DNA of 64,000 nt. Origin: Virgisporangium aliadipatigenens (GTDB lineage Bacteria > Actinomycetota > Actinomycetes > Mycobacteriales > Micromonosporaceae). The position numbers were made by a program, and so were the translations under genes. This document shows positions 34,510-42,795 of the stretch, piece by piece. The notes beneath the pieces were generated by a model. The model ran no database searches. It was not told the origin of the DNA and saw only the letters and a list, made by a program, of their open reading frames with translations. The DNA is taken from assembly GCF_016863615.1 (NCBI RefSeq), contig NZ_BOPF01000030.1:62001-126000 (forward strand). The letters are read 5' to 3'. Numbering within the stretch: position 1 is the stretch's first letter; each line of letters begins with the position of its first letter.

Positions 34510-35408
34510 ACCGGAACCGACTGATAAGAGATATCACTCCTACCCGCACATCCGCCGGGTCGTCTGGTGGGCGGCTGACGGCGTCCGTCGTGGCCGGCGA
34601 ACTTGCCCGCCTCACCCCTCGCGACCGGCACATCCTGGACCTGCTGCACCAGCATCGGACCTTCACCACCGACCAGCTCGTCGACCTCGCGTTCGGTTCG
34701 GTCGGCCGGGCCCGCAACCGGCTGAACACGTTGCACGAGCGCGACATTCTCGACCGGTTCCGGCACTACCAGCGGCCCGGGTCGCAAGCCTGGCGGTGGA
34801 CCCTCGGCCCGGTCGGCGCGGCCATCGTCGCGGCCGGCAACGGCGAGTCACTGCCGCGCCCGGCGCTCGTGCGCGACTCCACGGCGCGGCTGGCGCTGTC
34901 GCCGACGCTCGGGCATCTGATCGCGGTGAACGGGTTCTTCGTCGCGTTGACCGCGCACAGCCACACGCACCCCGACGTCCGGCTGACGCGCTGGTGGAAC
35001 GAGGCCCGGTGCCGTGAGGCGTGCGGCAACCTGGTCCGCCCGGACGGGCACGGCGTCTGGGCCGCCACCCGTGCCGGGCGGGTGGTGCCGTTCTGGTTGG
35101 AGGTCGACCTCGGCACCGAACCGTTGCGCCGCCTCGCGGGCAAGCTGACCGGCTATGCGGCGCTGCCACCGCGTCGGGCGTACCCGGTGCTGTTCTGGCT
35201 CACCAGCACCGCCCGGGAGGCGAACCTTCACACCCATTTGTCCCGCGCCGGTGTGCCGGACGGGGTCAGCGTCGCGACCGCCGCCGCTGAGCACGCCACC
35301 GAGGCGGGCGGGCCGGCCGGGCCGGTGTGGCGACCCGTCGGACACGCCGACCGCGTCGCGTTGACCGACCTCGCACCGCCCGGCGGGGCCGTGTCGTGGG
35401 ACGGCTGA
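34506..35408 (+). CDS. Replication-relaxation family protein
   Basis: 300 residues. N-terminal winged helix (LTPRDRHILDLLHQHRTFTT, DQLVDLAFGSVGRARNRLNT) followed by a nuclease-like alpha/beta part (VVPFWLEVDLGTEPLRRLAG, KLTGYAALP, YPVLFWLTSTAR). This matches the PF13814 replication-relaxation family found on conjugative plasmids. Family members are needed for plasmid replication or nicking, but the chemistry is not settled. No other relaxase is visible in the element, so this is the best candidate for processing oriT. GTGA overlap with the coupling-protein gene, 13-nt overlap with the next gene. Confidence 0.8.
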   Translation: MNRNRLIRDITPTRTSAGSSGGRLTASVVAGELARLTPRDRHILDLLHQHRTFTTDQLVDLAFGSVGRARNRLNTLHERDILDRFRHYQRPGSQAWRWTLGPVGAAIVAAGNGESLPRPALVRDSTARLALSPTLGHLIAVNGFFVALTAHSHTHPDVRLTRWWNEARCREACGNLVRPDGHGVWAATRAGRVVPFWLEVDLGTEPLRRLAGKLTGYAALPPRRAYPVLFWLTSTAREANLHTHLSRAGVPDGVSVATAAAEHATEAGGPAGPVWRPVGHADRVALTDLAPPGGAVSWDG

Positions 35409-36433
35409 TCGGGTGGGCCGCAACCGCCGTTGGCGTGCTGGTGGTGCTGTTCGTCGCTGCCGCCGCCGGAGTCGTCACCGCCGTGTCCGGTAACGGCTAC
35501 GGCACCGGATGCGGCGCGGCCGTTGCCACAGTGGGCACGGCACCGGGCGGGTTGTCGGCGGAACAAGCTGCCAACGCGGCCGTGATTGTCGCGGTGGGAC
35601 AGCGGATGCGGGTGCCGGTGCGCGGGTGGGTGGTGGCGGTCGCGACGGCGTTGCAAGAGTCCGAGCTGGTCAACGTGCGGGGTGGCCCGGATGACTCGTT
35701 GGGGCTGTTCCAACAGCGGCCGTCGCAAGGCTGGGGCACCCCGGAACAGCTCATGAGCCCCGACTACGCCGCCACCGCCTTCTACACCCGCCTTCTGGCC
35801 GTGCCCGGGTGGGAACGGTTGCCGCTGACCGTTGCGGCGCAACGGGTCCAGCGCTCGGCGTACCCGAACGCCTACCGCCGTCACGAGTCCCACTCGACGC
35901 AGATCGTCGCCGCCTACACCGGCGGATCCCTGCCGGTCTGTGACGGTGTGACCGTCGCCGCGTCGGGCTGGACACGCCCGGTCGCCGCCGAGATCGGGTC
36001 GAAGTTCCGCACCGGTGAGCGGCCCGGACATGACGGGGTCGACCTCATGGCCCCGCGCGGCACGCTCATCCGCGCCGCGTCCGCCGGCCTCGTCGTGCGG
36101 GTGCGGTGCAACGTCGACAACGACTCGTGGGAACCGACCGGCGCTGCGATGCCGTGCGACCGCGACGGAAGCCCCGGCGTGCGTGGGTGCGGCTGGTACG
36201 TCGACATCCGCCACACCGGCGACATCGTCACCCGCTACTGCCACATGATCCGGCAACCGGCCGTCCACATCGGACAGACAGTGACCGTCGGACAGCCGAT
36301 CGGCAACGTCGGATCATCCGGTAATTCGTCCGCCCCGCATCTTCATTTCGAGGTCCACCGCTCCTATCCCGCGAATAAAGACAATGCGGTCGACCCGATT
36401 TCTTTCATGGCCGATCGAGGCGCGCACCTCTAG
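35396..36433 (+). CDS. Bifunctional cell-wall hydrolase: transglycosylase-like plus M23 endopeptidase
   Basis: 345 residues. Membrane anchor 8-30, then a lysozyme-like domain (about 50-170) with the likely catalytic Glu at LQESELV and the conserved SLGLFQQRPSQGWGT. A LytM/M23 peptidase domain follows (about 195-340) with the zinc ligands H212 and D216 (GHDGVDL), H315 and H317 (HLHFEV). It plays the role of VirB1: it opens peptidoglycan so the secretion channel can pass. GTG 35396 lies inside the previous gene (13-nt overlap). Confidence 0.9.
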   Translation: MGRLIGWAATAVGVLVVLFVAAAAGVVTAVSGNGYGTGCGAAVATVGTAPGGLSAEQAANAAVIVAVGQRMRVPVRGWVVAVATALQESELVNVRGGPDDSLGLFQQRPSQGWGTPEQLMSPDYAATAFYTRLLAVPGWERLPLTVAAQRVQRSAYPNAYRRHESHSTQIVAAYTGGSLPVCDGVTVAASGWTRPVAAEIGSKFRTGERPGHDGVDLMAPRGTLIRAASAGLVVRVRCNVDNDSWEPTGAAMPCDRDGSPGVRGCGWYVDIRHTGDIVTRYCHMIRQPAVHIGQTVTVGQPIGNVGSSGNSSAPHLHFEVHRSYPANKDNAVDPISFMADRGAHL

Positions 36434-36465
36434 CAAAGCAAGTGTGATTCAACACATTTATAGGC

Positions 36466-36503
36466 TTGACATTGTTGTCGGATCGAGCGTCCATGGTTAG
36501 GTA
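36466..36503 (+). promoter_or_regulatory. Promoter of the 131-residue gene, shared motif copy 1
   Basis: TTGACA (36466-36471), 17 nt, then GTCCATGG (36489-36496). The same arrangement occurs at 37176-37206. An overlapping reading, TTGTCG-N17-TAGGTA (36475-36503), also fits a vegetative promoter. Both are ahead of a good ribosome-binding site (AAAGGAAAT). Confidence 0.5.
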
Positions 36504-36532
36504 AGCGAATTCGTCAGCCGAAAGGAAATCCC

Positions 36533-36928
36533 ATGTCAGCGACCGTCGCGCAATTCACATACGAGTCAGTCCGCGACGCCGTGCGCGCACACGAGCACAA
36601 TTTCACCACGCCGACACTGATCGTGCTGACCGCAGGAAACCCGGTCGCGGTCAGCCGTTCGGCCGCGTGGGACGATCACGTCACCGCCGACGCCATGGCC
36701 ACGACGCTGGCAGGCGTGGCGACACTGATCACCCGCCACCGTGCCCTATTCGGCCCTGCGGTGATCGCGTACGGGGTTGACCTGCCTGGTGAGCGGGTCG
36801 CGTTCGTCGTTGACCGCGACCGGTGCCGCCACCACATCCAACTGCCCGGCGTCCCGACTCAGCCGTTGCGCCGCGACCGGTGGGACGCTGCCATCGACGG
36901 ACTGACTACGATGATCAACGCCCTATAG
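36533..36928 (+). CDS. Hypothetical protein
   Basis: 131 residues, no membrane segment. Plausible alpha/beta fold: FTYESVRDAVRAHEHNF, PTLIVLTAGNPVAVS, GPAVIAYGVDLPGERVAFVV, then a basic stretch DRDRCRHH. Preceded by its own promoter-like sequence and ribosome-binding site, and followed by a terminator, so it is a single-gene unit inside the element. No family recognised. Confidence 0.65.
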   Translation: MSATVAQFTYESVRDAVRAHEHNFTTPTLIVLTAGNPVAVSRSAAWDDHVTADAMATTLAGVATLITRHRALFGPAVIAYGVDLPGERVAFVVDRDRCRHHIQLPGVPTQPLRRDRWDAAIDGLTTMINAL

Positions 36929-36946
36929 CGTCACCATCAACCGTGC

Positions 36947-36974
36947 GCGCCCGGCCGACTTTCCGGCCGGGCGC
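36947..36974 (+). terminator. Terminator hairpin
   Basis: Perfect 11-bp stem GCGCCCGGCCG / CGGCCGGGCGC with a 6-nt loop, 19 nt after the stop of the 131-residue gene. The rest of 36975-37175 is GC-rich with further short palindromes but no gene. Confidence 0.75.
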
Positions 36975-37175
36975 ATTGCGCTTTCCGGCAAGAAAATCCC
37001 CGCCCGTAGCGGGCGTGAAAGGCGGGTTGTGGGGCGCCGTACCGTCGCGCCGCGACGGCGCGTCAGGGGCGACGCTAGGTGGGTTAAATGGGCTATTGGG
37101 TGCGTGGGTGGCCCGGAGGATTGAGGCCATGTCGTTCCTGTTCGCAGGTGCGAGAAAGAGTCTTGGGAATCGGGG

Positions 37176-37206
37176 TTGACAATCAACTGGTAAAGAGGGT
37201 CCATGG
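37176..37206 (+). promoter_or_regulatory. Promoter-like motif, shared motif copy 2
   Basis: TTGACA (37176-37181), exactly 17 nt, then GTCCATGG (37199-37206), as at 36466-36496. It lies 106 nt upstream of the winged-helix regulator gene. Confidence 0.5.
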
Positions 37207-37311
37207 ACGTGGGCAACAAAAGCTGCCCCGCGAAACCGCCAACAATAGGCACGCGACGTACCAATGCGGAATCGCAATTCAACGCCCTTTTCGTGCGGAG
37301 GTTTCATCACC

Positions 37312-38529
37312 ATGTCCGAGAACCCCAACGCCACCGCGTCCGCCGCTGACACCGTTGCCCGCGCGCTTGCCGAGCACCCCGAGGGCATCACGACCCGCGA
37401 TCTCGCCACCAAGGCCGGAATCGGTGCGTCGACGACCGCCAAAGCGCTCGCCGCGATGGAAACCGCCGGCACCGCCGTGCGCACCCCCGGTGCCGTCAAC
37501 GGCGGCCGCAAGAGCGCCGACCTGTGGCAGCCCGTCATCACCCCGCAGAACCCCATCGCCGACGATGCCTCGAACACTGAGGAAGCCCCGAAATCTGAGG
37601 GCGCGCCGTCAGTCGTGGATGACGCGAAGGCCGTCACCGACGACGCGCCGGTGACCGAGACTGCCCCGCGCACCGGGGACGAGGTGCCCCCGACCGGCGA
37701 CATCAATGACGCTGCCGACGACGCGTCGGTGCTCGGCAGCGGAACCGGCGACGGCGACGCGGGGCCGACGGCCGACACGCCCGGGGACGAGGCGCCGGTT
37801 GCGGCGATGTCGCGTCAGCCGGATCTGAAGGTTCTGATCATGGCCGGTGTGTTGGGTGATCACCTCGGTGGGGTGACGGCGACGGACGCGATCACGGAGA
37901 GTGGATTGGCCCCGGCGGTCGGGGACACGATTCTCGCCGCGATGGAGGTTGCCGGTGCGGCGCGCCGCCTGCCGGTGGCCAACGACGGTACCGAGCTGTG
38001 GGTGCGCGGTGACGGTGATCTCGCCACCGTGGACCCGGCCAAGGCCCCGACGCACATCCGCTGCCAGGCGTGCGGGCAGACTCGCCCGGTCCGGCGCTCC
38101 TCGGCGACCGGCCGCCGCACCAACGGCACCGGTGGGGTCGGTCGAGCCGCCGGTGGTGTCAACAGCGATGGGTCGCAGAAGCTCGCCAAGGGCGAGTTGG
38201 AGCGCCTGGTCGAGGCGTTCATCCGCGACCTCGGTCCCGGCCACGACGTGTCGCCGGTGATCGTGGGCCGTGAGTTGGGCGGCCGTAGTTCCGGCGCCTG
38301 CGGCAACGCGATGGACAAGCTGACCGCCCATGGGGTGCTGGTGCTGACCAGCGAGGCGCCGCGCGCGTTCGCGCTGGCGGACAACCCGCCGCCGCCGTCG
38401 GCCGAGGTCGTCGCGCTGATGACCCGCCCCGCCGGCGACGACAGCTCGGGCGACGCGGACATCCCGGTCAGCAGCGATACCCCGAGTACCAACGGCGTCC
38501 CGACCGCCGACGAGGCCCGCGCCGCGTAG
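37312..38529 (+). CDS. Acidic winged-helix regulator with zinc-ribbon half-site
   Basis: 405 residues. N-terminal winged helix (TVARALAEHPEGITTRDLAT, KAGIGASTTAKALAAMETAG), an acidic Asp/Glu/Ala/Thr linker (95-165), a second helix-turn-helix-like domain (165-245), a CQAC pair (C-x2-C), and a third DNA-binding-like domain (PVIVGRELGGRSSGACGNAM, DKLTAHGVL). Three such domains in one chain suggest binding to several half-sites, perhaps as a regulator or accessory replication/segregation protein. ATG 37312 is chosen; 16 extra codons upstream lack a ribosome-binding site. Ends at a 40-nt perfect palindrome. Confidence 0.7.
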   Translation: MSENPNATASAADTVARALAEHPEGITTRDLATKAGIGASTTAKALAAMETAGTAVRTPGAVNGGRKSADLWQPVITPQNPIADDASNTEEAPKSEGAPSVVDDAKAVTDDAPVTETAPRTGDEVPPTGDINDAADDASVLGSGTGDGDAGPTADTPGDEAPVAAMSRQPDLKVLIMAGVLGDHLGGVTATDAITESGLAPAVGDTILAAMEVAGAARRLPVANDGTELWVRGDGDLATVDPAKAPTHIRCQACGQTRPVRRSSATGRRTNGTGGVGRAAGGVNSDGSQKLAKGELERLVEAFIRDLGPGHDVSPVIVGRELGGRSSGACGNAMDKLTAHGVLVLTSEAPRAFALADNPPPPSAEVVALMTRPAGDDSSGDADIPVSSDTPSTNGVPTADEARAA

Positions 38530-38534
38530 CACCA

Positions 38535-38574
38535 CGCCGATCGGTCCGGCCCGCGCGGGCCGGACCGATCGGCG
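38535..38574 (+). terminator. 40-nt perfect palindrome, terminator
   Basis: The 20-nt half CGCCGATCGGTCCGGCCCGC is followed directly by its exact reverse complement, 6 nt after the stop codon. It should form a very stable hairpin. It also lies ahead of the next gene. Confidence 0.8.
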
Positions 38575-38620
38575 TCCCCGTGTTCGAGCTTTCCTTCCGA
38601 TGGCGAATGGATACCAAGTG

Positions 38621-38893
38621 ATGAACCGTGTCAGCTACCGGCGGAGCGTGACGCTGCGGATGGTGTGCCCGGTGTGCCACGAACCGGCCCGCGCCTATGC
38701 GCCGCGCGTATGGGCCACAGGTAACGGGCCACGCCCGTCGTGGTCGCATGTGGACGGTGAGCCGTTGTGCCCCGTCGTCGGGACCGGCGGCTACCGGCCT
38801 GCACGCCGCGCGTGCGTACTGACCGCACTACACCCGACCGGTGCACACCGGTCCTCCGCACGCCGCGCGCGACGCGTACCGGCCGGGCCGTGA
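38621..38893 (+). CDS. Small zinc-ribbon-like protein
   Basis: 90 residues with CPVC near position 15 and a later single Cys (LCPVVGT), aromatic residues between (VWATGNGPRPSWSHVDGE), and a basic tail. The first half looks like a real zinc-binding fold; the tail is Arg/Ala-rich. An earlier ATG at 38600 is possible. Its stop overlaps the next start (GTGA). No family named. Confidence 0.5.
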   Translation: MNRVSYRRSVTLRMVCPVCHEPARAYAPRVWATGNGPRPSWSHVDGEPLCPVVGTGGYRPARRACVLTALHPTGAHRSSARRARRVPAGP

Positions 38894-39018
38894 CCCGCCG
38901 CGCGACGCGAACCGCGGTAAGCGGAACCGCGCCCGCCGCCGTCGCGATGGCGCGTACCCGGCAACCGCACCTCACGGTTCCCGGAGCGAGGGCCGGGCGG
39001 GCGGCCGGTGCACGATGA
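38890..39018 (+). CDS. Possible small basic protein (42 residues)
   Basis: Arg/Ala-rich peptide. The GTG start overlaps the previous stop (GTGA) and its own stop overlaps the next start (ATGA). This chain of 4-nt overlaps is the only evidence; the composition itself is not convincing. Confidence 0.3.
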   Translation: MTRRATRTAVSGTAPAAVAMARTRQPHLTVPGARAGRAAGAR

Positions 39019-39308
39019 GCCATCGTCCGGACTCCAGTGATGATGACCCGGGCGGGGTGGACCTTCCCGCGATGCTGGCCGCGCGTCCTCGTGACGCGCG
39101 GCGAGGCCGTGCCCATTCCACCAGTCAACGAACATCCGGACCCATCCGGCGGCGGCTGGCACGCGCCGACCGGCCCGGCGGCGGCATAATCCCGCCCGGA
39201 TTACACGGCGACAAACCCGACCGGTACCTGTGGGGCATCACCCGCACCTACCGGACCGGTTCATTCCCGAACACGGCTACACCGTCTACCTGCCCGCGCC
39301 GGTTCTAA
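39015..39308 (+). CDS. Possible small hypothetical protein
   Basis: 97 residues, start overlapping the preceding stop (ATGA). The acidic start (HRPDSSDDDPGGVDLPAMLA) and later DRYLWGITRTYRTG look more protein-like than neighbouring frames, but the end may be frameshifted (another frame continues with EHGYTVYLPAPVL). No domain recognised. Confidence 0.35.
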   Translation: MSHRPDSSDDDPGGVDLPAMLAARPRDARRGRAHSTSQRTSGPIRRRLARADRPGGGIIPPGLHGDKPDRYLWGITRTYRTGSFPNTATPSTCPRRF

Positions 39309-39434
39309 ACGGTGCGCACCCACCTGTACGGCCCGGACGGCCGTCTACAGCCCGCGCCTTACGCCCGGTAGGGCATGCCGCGCGACGGCCGCCAAATTCG
39401 CTGAAGAAACCTCGATAGACGAAAACAGATCGGC

Positions 39435-39463
39435 TTGATCCAACCATTGAGGTAGGAAACATT
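39435..39463 (+). promoter_or_regulatory. Promoter-like sequence ahead of the DUF932 gene
   Basis: TTGATC, 17 nt, AACATT, in a short AT-rich stretch that stands out from its surroundings. It lies 84 nt upstream of the GTG start. Confidence 0.4.
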
Positions 39464-39546
39464 ATTTGTGACGGCGTGACCCGGGTCGCAAGCCGCAAGT
39501 CGCGCCGTCCCCGATGTCCGTAACGACCCCGGAAAGGGGTGCCACC

Positions 39547-40533
39547 GTGGCACACGAACTCGAACGACTCGCCAACGGCCAGACCGCCTTCGCCTCCGCC
39601 CGTCTATCGGCCTGGCACCAACTCGGCACCGTCACCGACGAGTGCATGACCGCCGAAGAGGTGATGGACAAGGCGTGGCTCGGCGGCTGGAACGTCCGCA
39701 AGATCGCCCTGCAGGGCATCGAACTCACCGAGCACGGCGTGACGAAGGTCGACGCCGCCGACAAGTACATGACCGTGCGGACAAACCCGGTCACCGGCGC
39801 CACCGAGTACCTCGGCATCGTCGGCGAGGACTACCGCGTCGTGCAGAACGAGCAGGTCACCGAAACCCTCAACCTCCTCGTGGACGAGTCCGGCGCGCAC
39901 TTCGAAACGGCCGGCTCAATGCGCGGCGGCAAGAGCGTGTTCGTCACGATGAAACTGCCGAACGCAATGCGCATCGCCGACGTCGACGACCTCGACCTGT
40001 ACCTCGCCGCGACCACATCGCACGACGGCACCGCCTCCCTGCGCTTGGACGGAACACCAGTGCGAATCGTCTGCGCCAACACGCAACGTCTCGCCTACCG
40101 CCGTTCGCGGGCCTCGTACACGTTCCGGCACACCTCCAACGTCACCAATAAGATCGCCGAGGCGCGGCAGGCGCTCGGGCTGATGTGGCGCGCGTTCGAC
40201 GCGTTCGAGACCGAAGCCGAAAAGATGATCAACGAGACGTTGACGATGGGCGAGTTCGAGAAAGTCGTCGCCCAGCTGTGGCCGCTCGCCGAGGACGCCT
40301 CGGACACGGCAAAGAACCTCGCCAAGCAACGCAGCTCGGTCCTGCGGTACCTCGTGCGCGACGCCGACACCCAGAAGGCGATCAAAGGCACCCGCTGGGC
40401 CGGATACCAGGCGATCACCGAGTACGTCGACCACTACGGCCCCGCCAAGTCCGACACCGCCCGCGCCACGCGAGCGCTGACCGGCACCGGCGCGGAGCTG
40501 AAGTCCCGCGCGTTCGAGCTGCTGACGGTCTGA
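39547..40533 (+). CDS. DUF932 protein (phage/plasmid-like protein, TIGR03299 type)
   Basis: 328 residues. Conserved features of the family: an N-terminal SARLSAWHQLGT, the central GSMRGGKSVFVTMKLPNAM, TSHDGTASLRLDGTPVRIVC and ANTQRLAYRR, and the C-terminal EYVDHYGPAKSDTARATRAL. Such proteins are found on phages, plasmids and conjugative elements, often near single-strand DNA functions; their activity is unknown. GTG 39547 (VAHELERL) fits the family start and has AAAGGGG upstream. The following gene starts 2 nt after its stop. Confidence 0.87.
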   Translation: MAHELERLANGQTAFASARLSAWHQLGTVTDECMTAEEVMDKAWLGGWNVRKIALQGIELTEHGVTKVDAADKYMTVRTNPVTGATEYLGIVGEDYRVVQNEQVTETLNLLVDESGAHFETAGSMRGGKSVFVTMKLPNAMRIADVDDLDLYLAATTSHDGTASLRLDGTPVRIVCANTQRLAYRRSRASYTFRHTSNVTNKIAEARQALGLMWRAFDAFETEAEKMINETLTMGEFEKVVAQLWPLAEDASDTAKNLAKQRSSVLRYLVRDADTQKAIKGTRWAGYQAITEYVDHYGPAKSDTARATRALTGTGAELKSRAFELLTV

Positions 40534-40534
40534 T

Positions 40535-41149
40535 ATGGGCGAGCACACGGGCCGGCGCAGGAACACCCCGCCCGGCCCCGGGCGCCGCACCACGGCCGGG
40601 ATCGCTGCCGTCCCCACCGCCAGTACGACCGGGGTCGCCGAGAGCACAGATGCACCAGCGGCGGTCACGGCGCAGGATTTGATCGCTCTCGTCAACGAGG
40701 TGTGCGACCTGTGGGCGCGGGCCGAGGTCGCCCGCGCGATGGCGGGCCACTCCACCACCGAAGCCGAACATACTCACCTCGCCGCCCGTGCCGATCACTG
40801 GGCCGAACTCGCCCGCGAACGGTACGAGACCGTCGCCGGGACGATCACGGCGGTGCTTCCGGACGCCGCCGCGCAGATCGAGCGGTTCATGCCGGTCCGG
40901 CCGCTCGACAACGGCCACGTCGAGCTGCGCGTGCACGACGCCGACGCGCGTCTGCTCGTCGTGTTGCTGTCCGGCTCGCAGGCCCTCGCCCTCGGCACGC
41001 ACCTCACCGCACACGGAGCGATCAGCCTCGACCGGGCCGGTCACAAGATCGATAACGAACTGCCGCACATCGCGGCCGTGCCGCCGCTGACCGCCACGCC
41101 CACCACCGGGCACCCGGCTGACGCGATCAGCCCGCCCGCGCACCCGTGA
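40535..41149 (+). CDS. Hypothetical protein co-transcribed with the DUF932 gene
   Basis: 204 residues. A disordered basic N-terminus (1-40) precedes a helical core (LIALVNEVCDLWARAEVARA, AARADHWAELARERYETVAG) and a beta-rich end (NGHVELRVHDADARLLVVLL). It begins 2 nt after the previous stop, so translation is coupled. No family recognised. Confidence 0.65.
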   Translation: MGEHTGRRRNTPPGPGRRTTAGIAAVPTASTTGVAESTDAPAAVTAQDLIALVNEVCDLWARAEVARAMAGHSTTEAEHTHLAARADHWAELARERYETVAGTITAVLPDAAAQIERFMPVRPLDNGHVELRVHDADARLLVVLLSGSQALALGTHLTAHGAISLDRAGHKIDNELPHIAAVPPLTATPTTGHPADAISPPAHP

Positions 41150-41160
41150 GCGCGCTGGAC

Positions 41161-41190
41161 GCCGCGCGGCCACTTCCCCGGCCGCGCGGC
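41161..41190 (+). terminator. Hairpin between two element genes
   Basis: Two copies of the self-complementary decamer GCCGCGCGGC, 10 nt apart, form a 10-bp stem and are followed by a T-rich stretch (GTTTTGT). It lies 12 nt after the preceding stop. Confidence 0.65.
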
Positions 41191-41234
41191 CCGGCATTCC
41201 GTTTTGTCTGCCCACCCGTATGGAGCGATCGCGC

Positions 41235-41738
41235 ATGAGTCCGGAAGAGCTGTTCGACATTGCCCTTGCATACGCCGCCGCACGTGCCCGAGCGGCGCAA
41301 CTTCGTGCCCGCGCGGCGCTTTCCCGCGACCGCGACACCACAACGACGTACCGCTCCAAGGCGAAGACCGCCACGCGGCGCGCCGACCTGTTCCGCGAGA
41401 AACTCCGCCACGGCCTCCACCAAGCAGGCGGCAGCACGACAACGACCGATGCGGTGTCGTTGCCGTTGAACGTCGCCGAGTTTCTGCGGTATTGCCTGCA
41501 CAACGCGGCCGAGCGGTGGCGAGCGGCGATCGCCCACGCCGCCGCCGGAACCGTTCAGCCGCCGCAGTCCTCGCCGGCTGAGCCGGAACATCCCACCGCG
41601 GAACCGAGGCCGGCCGGATATCGAGGTGCACGACGGCTGTTAACCGGCGACCTGGAACGGGTCGAACACTTGAGCCGTCTCCTCGACCAGCATCTCGACC
41701 ACGTGCGTGCCGGTGACGAAACGGAGGAACAGCCGTGA
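41235..41738 (+). CDS. Hypothetical helical protein
   Basis: 167 residues, almost entirely helical and basic in the first half (ELFDIALAYAAARARAAQLR, RRADLFREKLRHGLHQAGGS), then SLPLNVAEFLRYCLHNAAER, a Pro/Glu linker and a C-terminal helix (ERVEHLSRLLDQHLDHV). ATG 41235 has GGAG 9 nt upstream; the ATG 5 codons earlier has none. It overlaps the next gene (GTGA). Function unknown. Confidence 0.6.
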   Translation: MSPEELFDIALAYAAARARAAQLRARAALSRDRDTTTTYRSKAKTATRRADLFREKLRHGLHQAGGSTTTTDAVSLPLNVAEFLRYCLHNAAERWRAAIAHAAAGTVQPPQSSPAEPEHPTAEPRPAGYRGARRLLTGDLERVEHLSRLLDQHLDHVRAGDETEEQP

Positions 41739-42349
41739 CCCCCGATCCCCGCGACTTCGGGAACCCGCCGGTGCAGCTGCTGTTCTGCCGGCAGTGCCGC
41801 CGCGCGGTCAACACCTACGCCGGAATGACCGGAGTCACCTACTTGCACACGATCGAGCTGCGCGGCGGTACCGCTGATCACCGGCCGGATCCGGCGCCGG
41901 TGACCGAGATCGCCGATCCGCTGATCGAGTGCGACTTCTGCTCCGCGTCGGACGCGGCGTGGATCTACCGGTGCGCGGATCAACACACCGACATCCGTAC
42001 CGTCACCACCCGCGTGGTGCGTCTCGGCGACTACCGGGATCGGCACGACGCGGCGCGTGCGCGGCGTGTCGAGACCGCTCCCGGGCTGACCCAGGCGTGG
42101 GGCGAGCAGTGGGCGGCATGCGCCGGATGCGGGCAGCTGGTCGAGGAGCGTGACTTGTACGGGCTGATCCGGCGGGTGGTCGAGGCCATGCCTCCGAAAC
42201 TGACCCGAGGCAACCGCCTCCTGCGCGTACGCGGCACTCTGCACACCACCTACTCCGCGGTGTTCGACACGCTCATCCCCGGCAGAGGCCGGATCGAGCC
42301 CGGCCACCCGCTCGGCGTGTGGCCGAGCGGGTCGGACGGCACACGGTGA
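41735..42349 (+). CDS. Zinc-ribbon protein with several C-x2-C pairs
   Basis: 204 residues. Three C-x2-C pairs occur in order: CRQC (about residue 18), CDFC (about 66) and CAGC (about 130). They are separated by strands (YLHTIELRGGTADH, TVTTRVVRLGDYRDRH). The spacing suits two zinc ribbons. It probably binds nucleic acid or another element protein. GTG start overlaps the previous stop, and its stop overlaps the next start (GTGA), so four small genes here are translated in series. Confidence 0.65.
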   Translation: MTPDPRDFGNPPVQLLFCRQCRRAVNTYAGMTGVTYLHTIELRGGTADHRPDPAPVTEIADPLIECDFCSASDAAWIYRCADQHTDIRTVTTRVVRLGDYRDRHDAARARRVETAPGLTQAWGEQWAACAGCGQLVEERDLYGLIRRVVEAMPPKLTRGNRLLRVRGTLHTTYSAVFDTLIPGRGRIEPGHPLGVWPSGSDGTR

Positions 42350-42537
42350 CCGTGCCGCCGCCGCGCCGGCACCGCTTCGCGCTCACGCACGCGAAGAGGC
42401 TCCACCGCCCGGGACCGGTGTGCGGCGCCGACGACGCGACACCGGCCCGGCTCAGCGGCGACCCGCCGCTTGGGAGCTGTGTCGATTGTCTCGGGCTGGC
42501 GGAGTGGGAGGCGCTGCCGGATGACGCGACCGCGTGA
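42346..42537 (+). CDS. Small zinc-binding-like protein
   Basis: 63 residues with a basic start (PPPRRHRFALTHAKRLHR), a Cys (PVCGADD) and CVDC near the end, then GLAEWEALPDD. The Cys pattern suggests one zinc site. GTG start in a 4-nt overlap; its end overlaps the following gene by 17 nt. No named family. Confidence 0.5.
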   Translation: MTVPPPRRHRFALTHAKRLHRPGPVCGADDATPARLSGDPPLGSCVDCLGLAEWEALPDDATA

Positions 42538-42739
42538 CCCCAGGGTGATCGAGGTGCTGCGCGAGGCGAAACGGGGCGCGGTGTGCAAGGTCGACGGGGT
42601 GGTGGTCGACGCGACCACCGCCGACGCGATCCTGACCGTGTACGGCGCCTGCACACCGGCCACGCGGGCGAAACTCGCAGCGTTGCGCCTCGACCGGATG
42701 GCGACCGTCGCGTGGCGAATCCTCCGCCCGCACCTGTAG
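42521..42739 (+). CDS. Small hypothetical protein
   Basis: 72 residues, alpha/beta pattern: DPRVIEVLREAKRGAVCKVD, GVVVDATTADAILTVYGA, RAKLAALRLDRMATVAWRIL. It resembles short proteins common on actinomycete conjugative elements. It begins 17 nt inside the previous gene and is followed by a terminator hairpin. Confidence 0.6.
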   Translation: MTRPRDPRVIEVLREAKRGAVCKVDGVVVDATTADAILTVYGACTPATRAKLAALRLDRMATVAWRILRPHL

Positions 42740-42746
42740 GGCGGTC

Positions 42747-42795
42747 GGTGGCCGGCGGGCACACCCGAGGGTGCGCGCAAGTCCCGCCGGCCACC
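42747..42795 (+). terminator. Terminator hairpin closing the small-gene operon
   Basis: A perfect 13-bp stem (GGTGGCCGGCGGG / CCCGCCGGCCACC) with a 23-nt loop, 7 nt after the stop. Confidence 0.7.
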
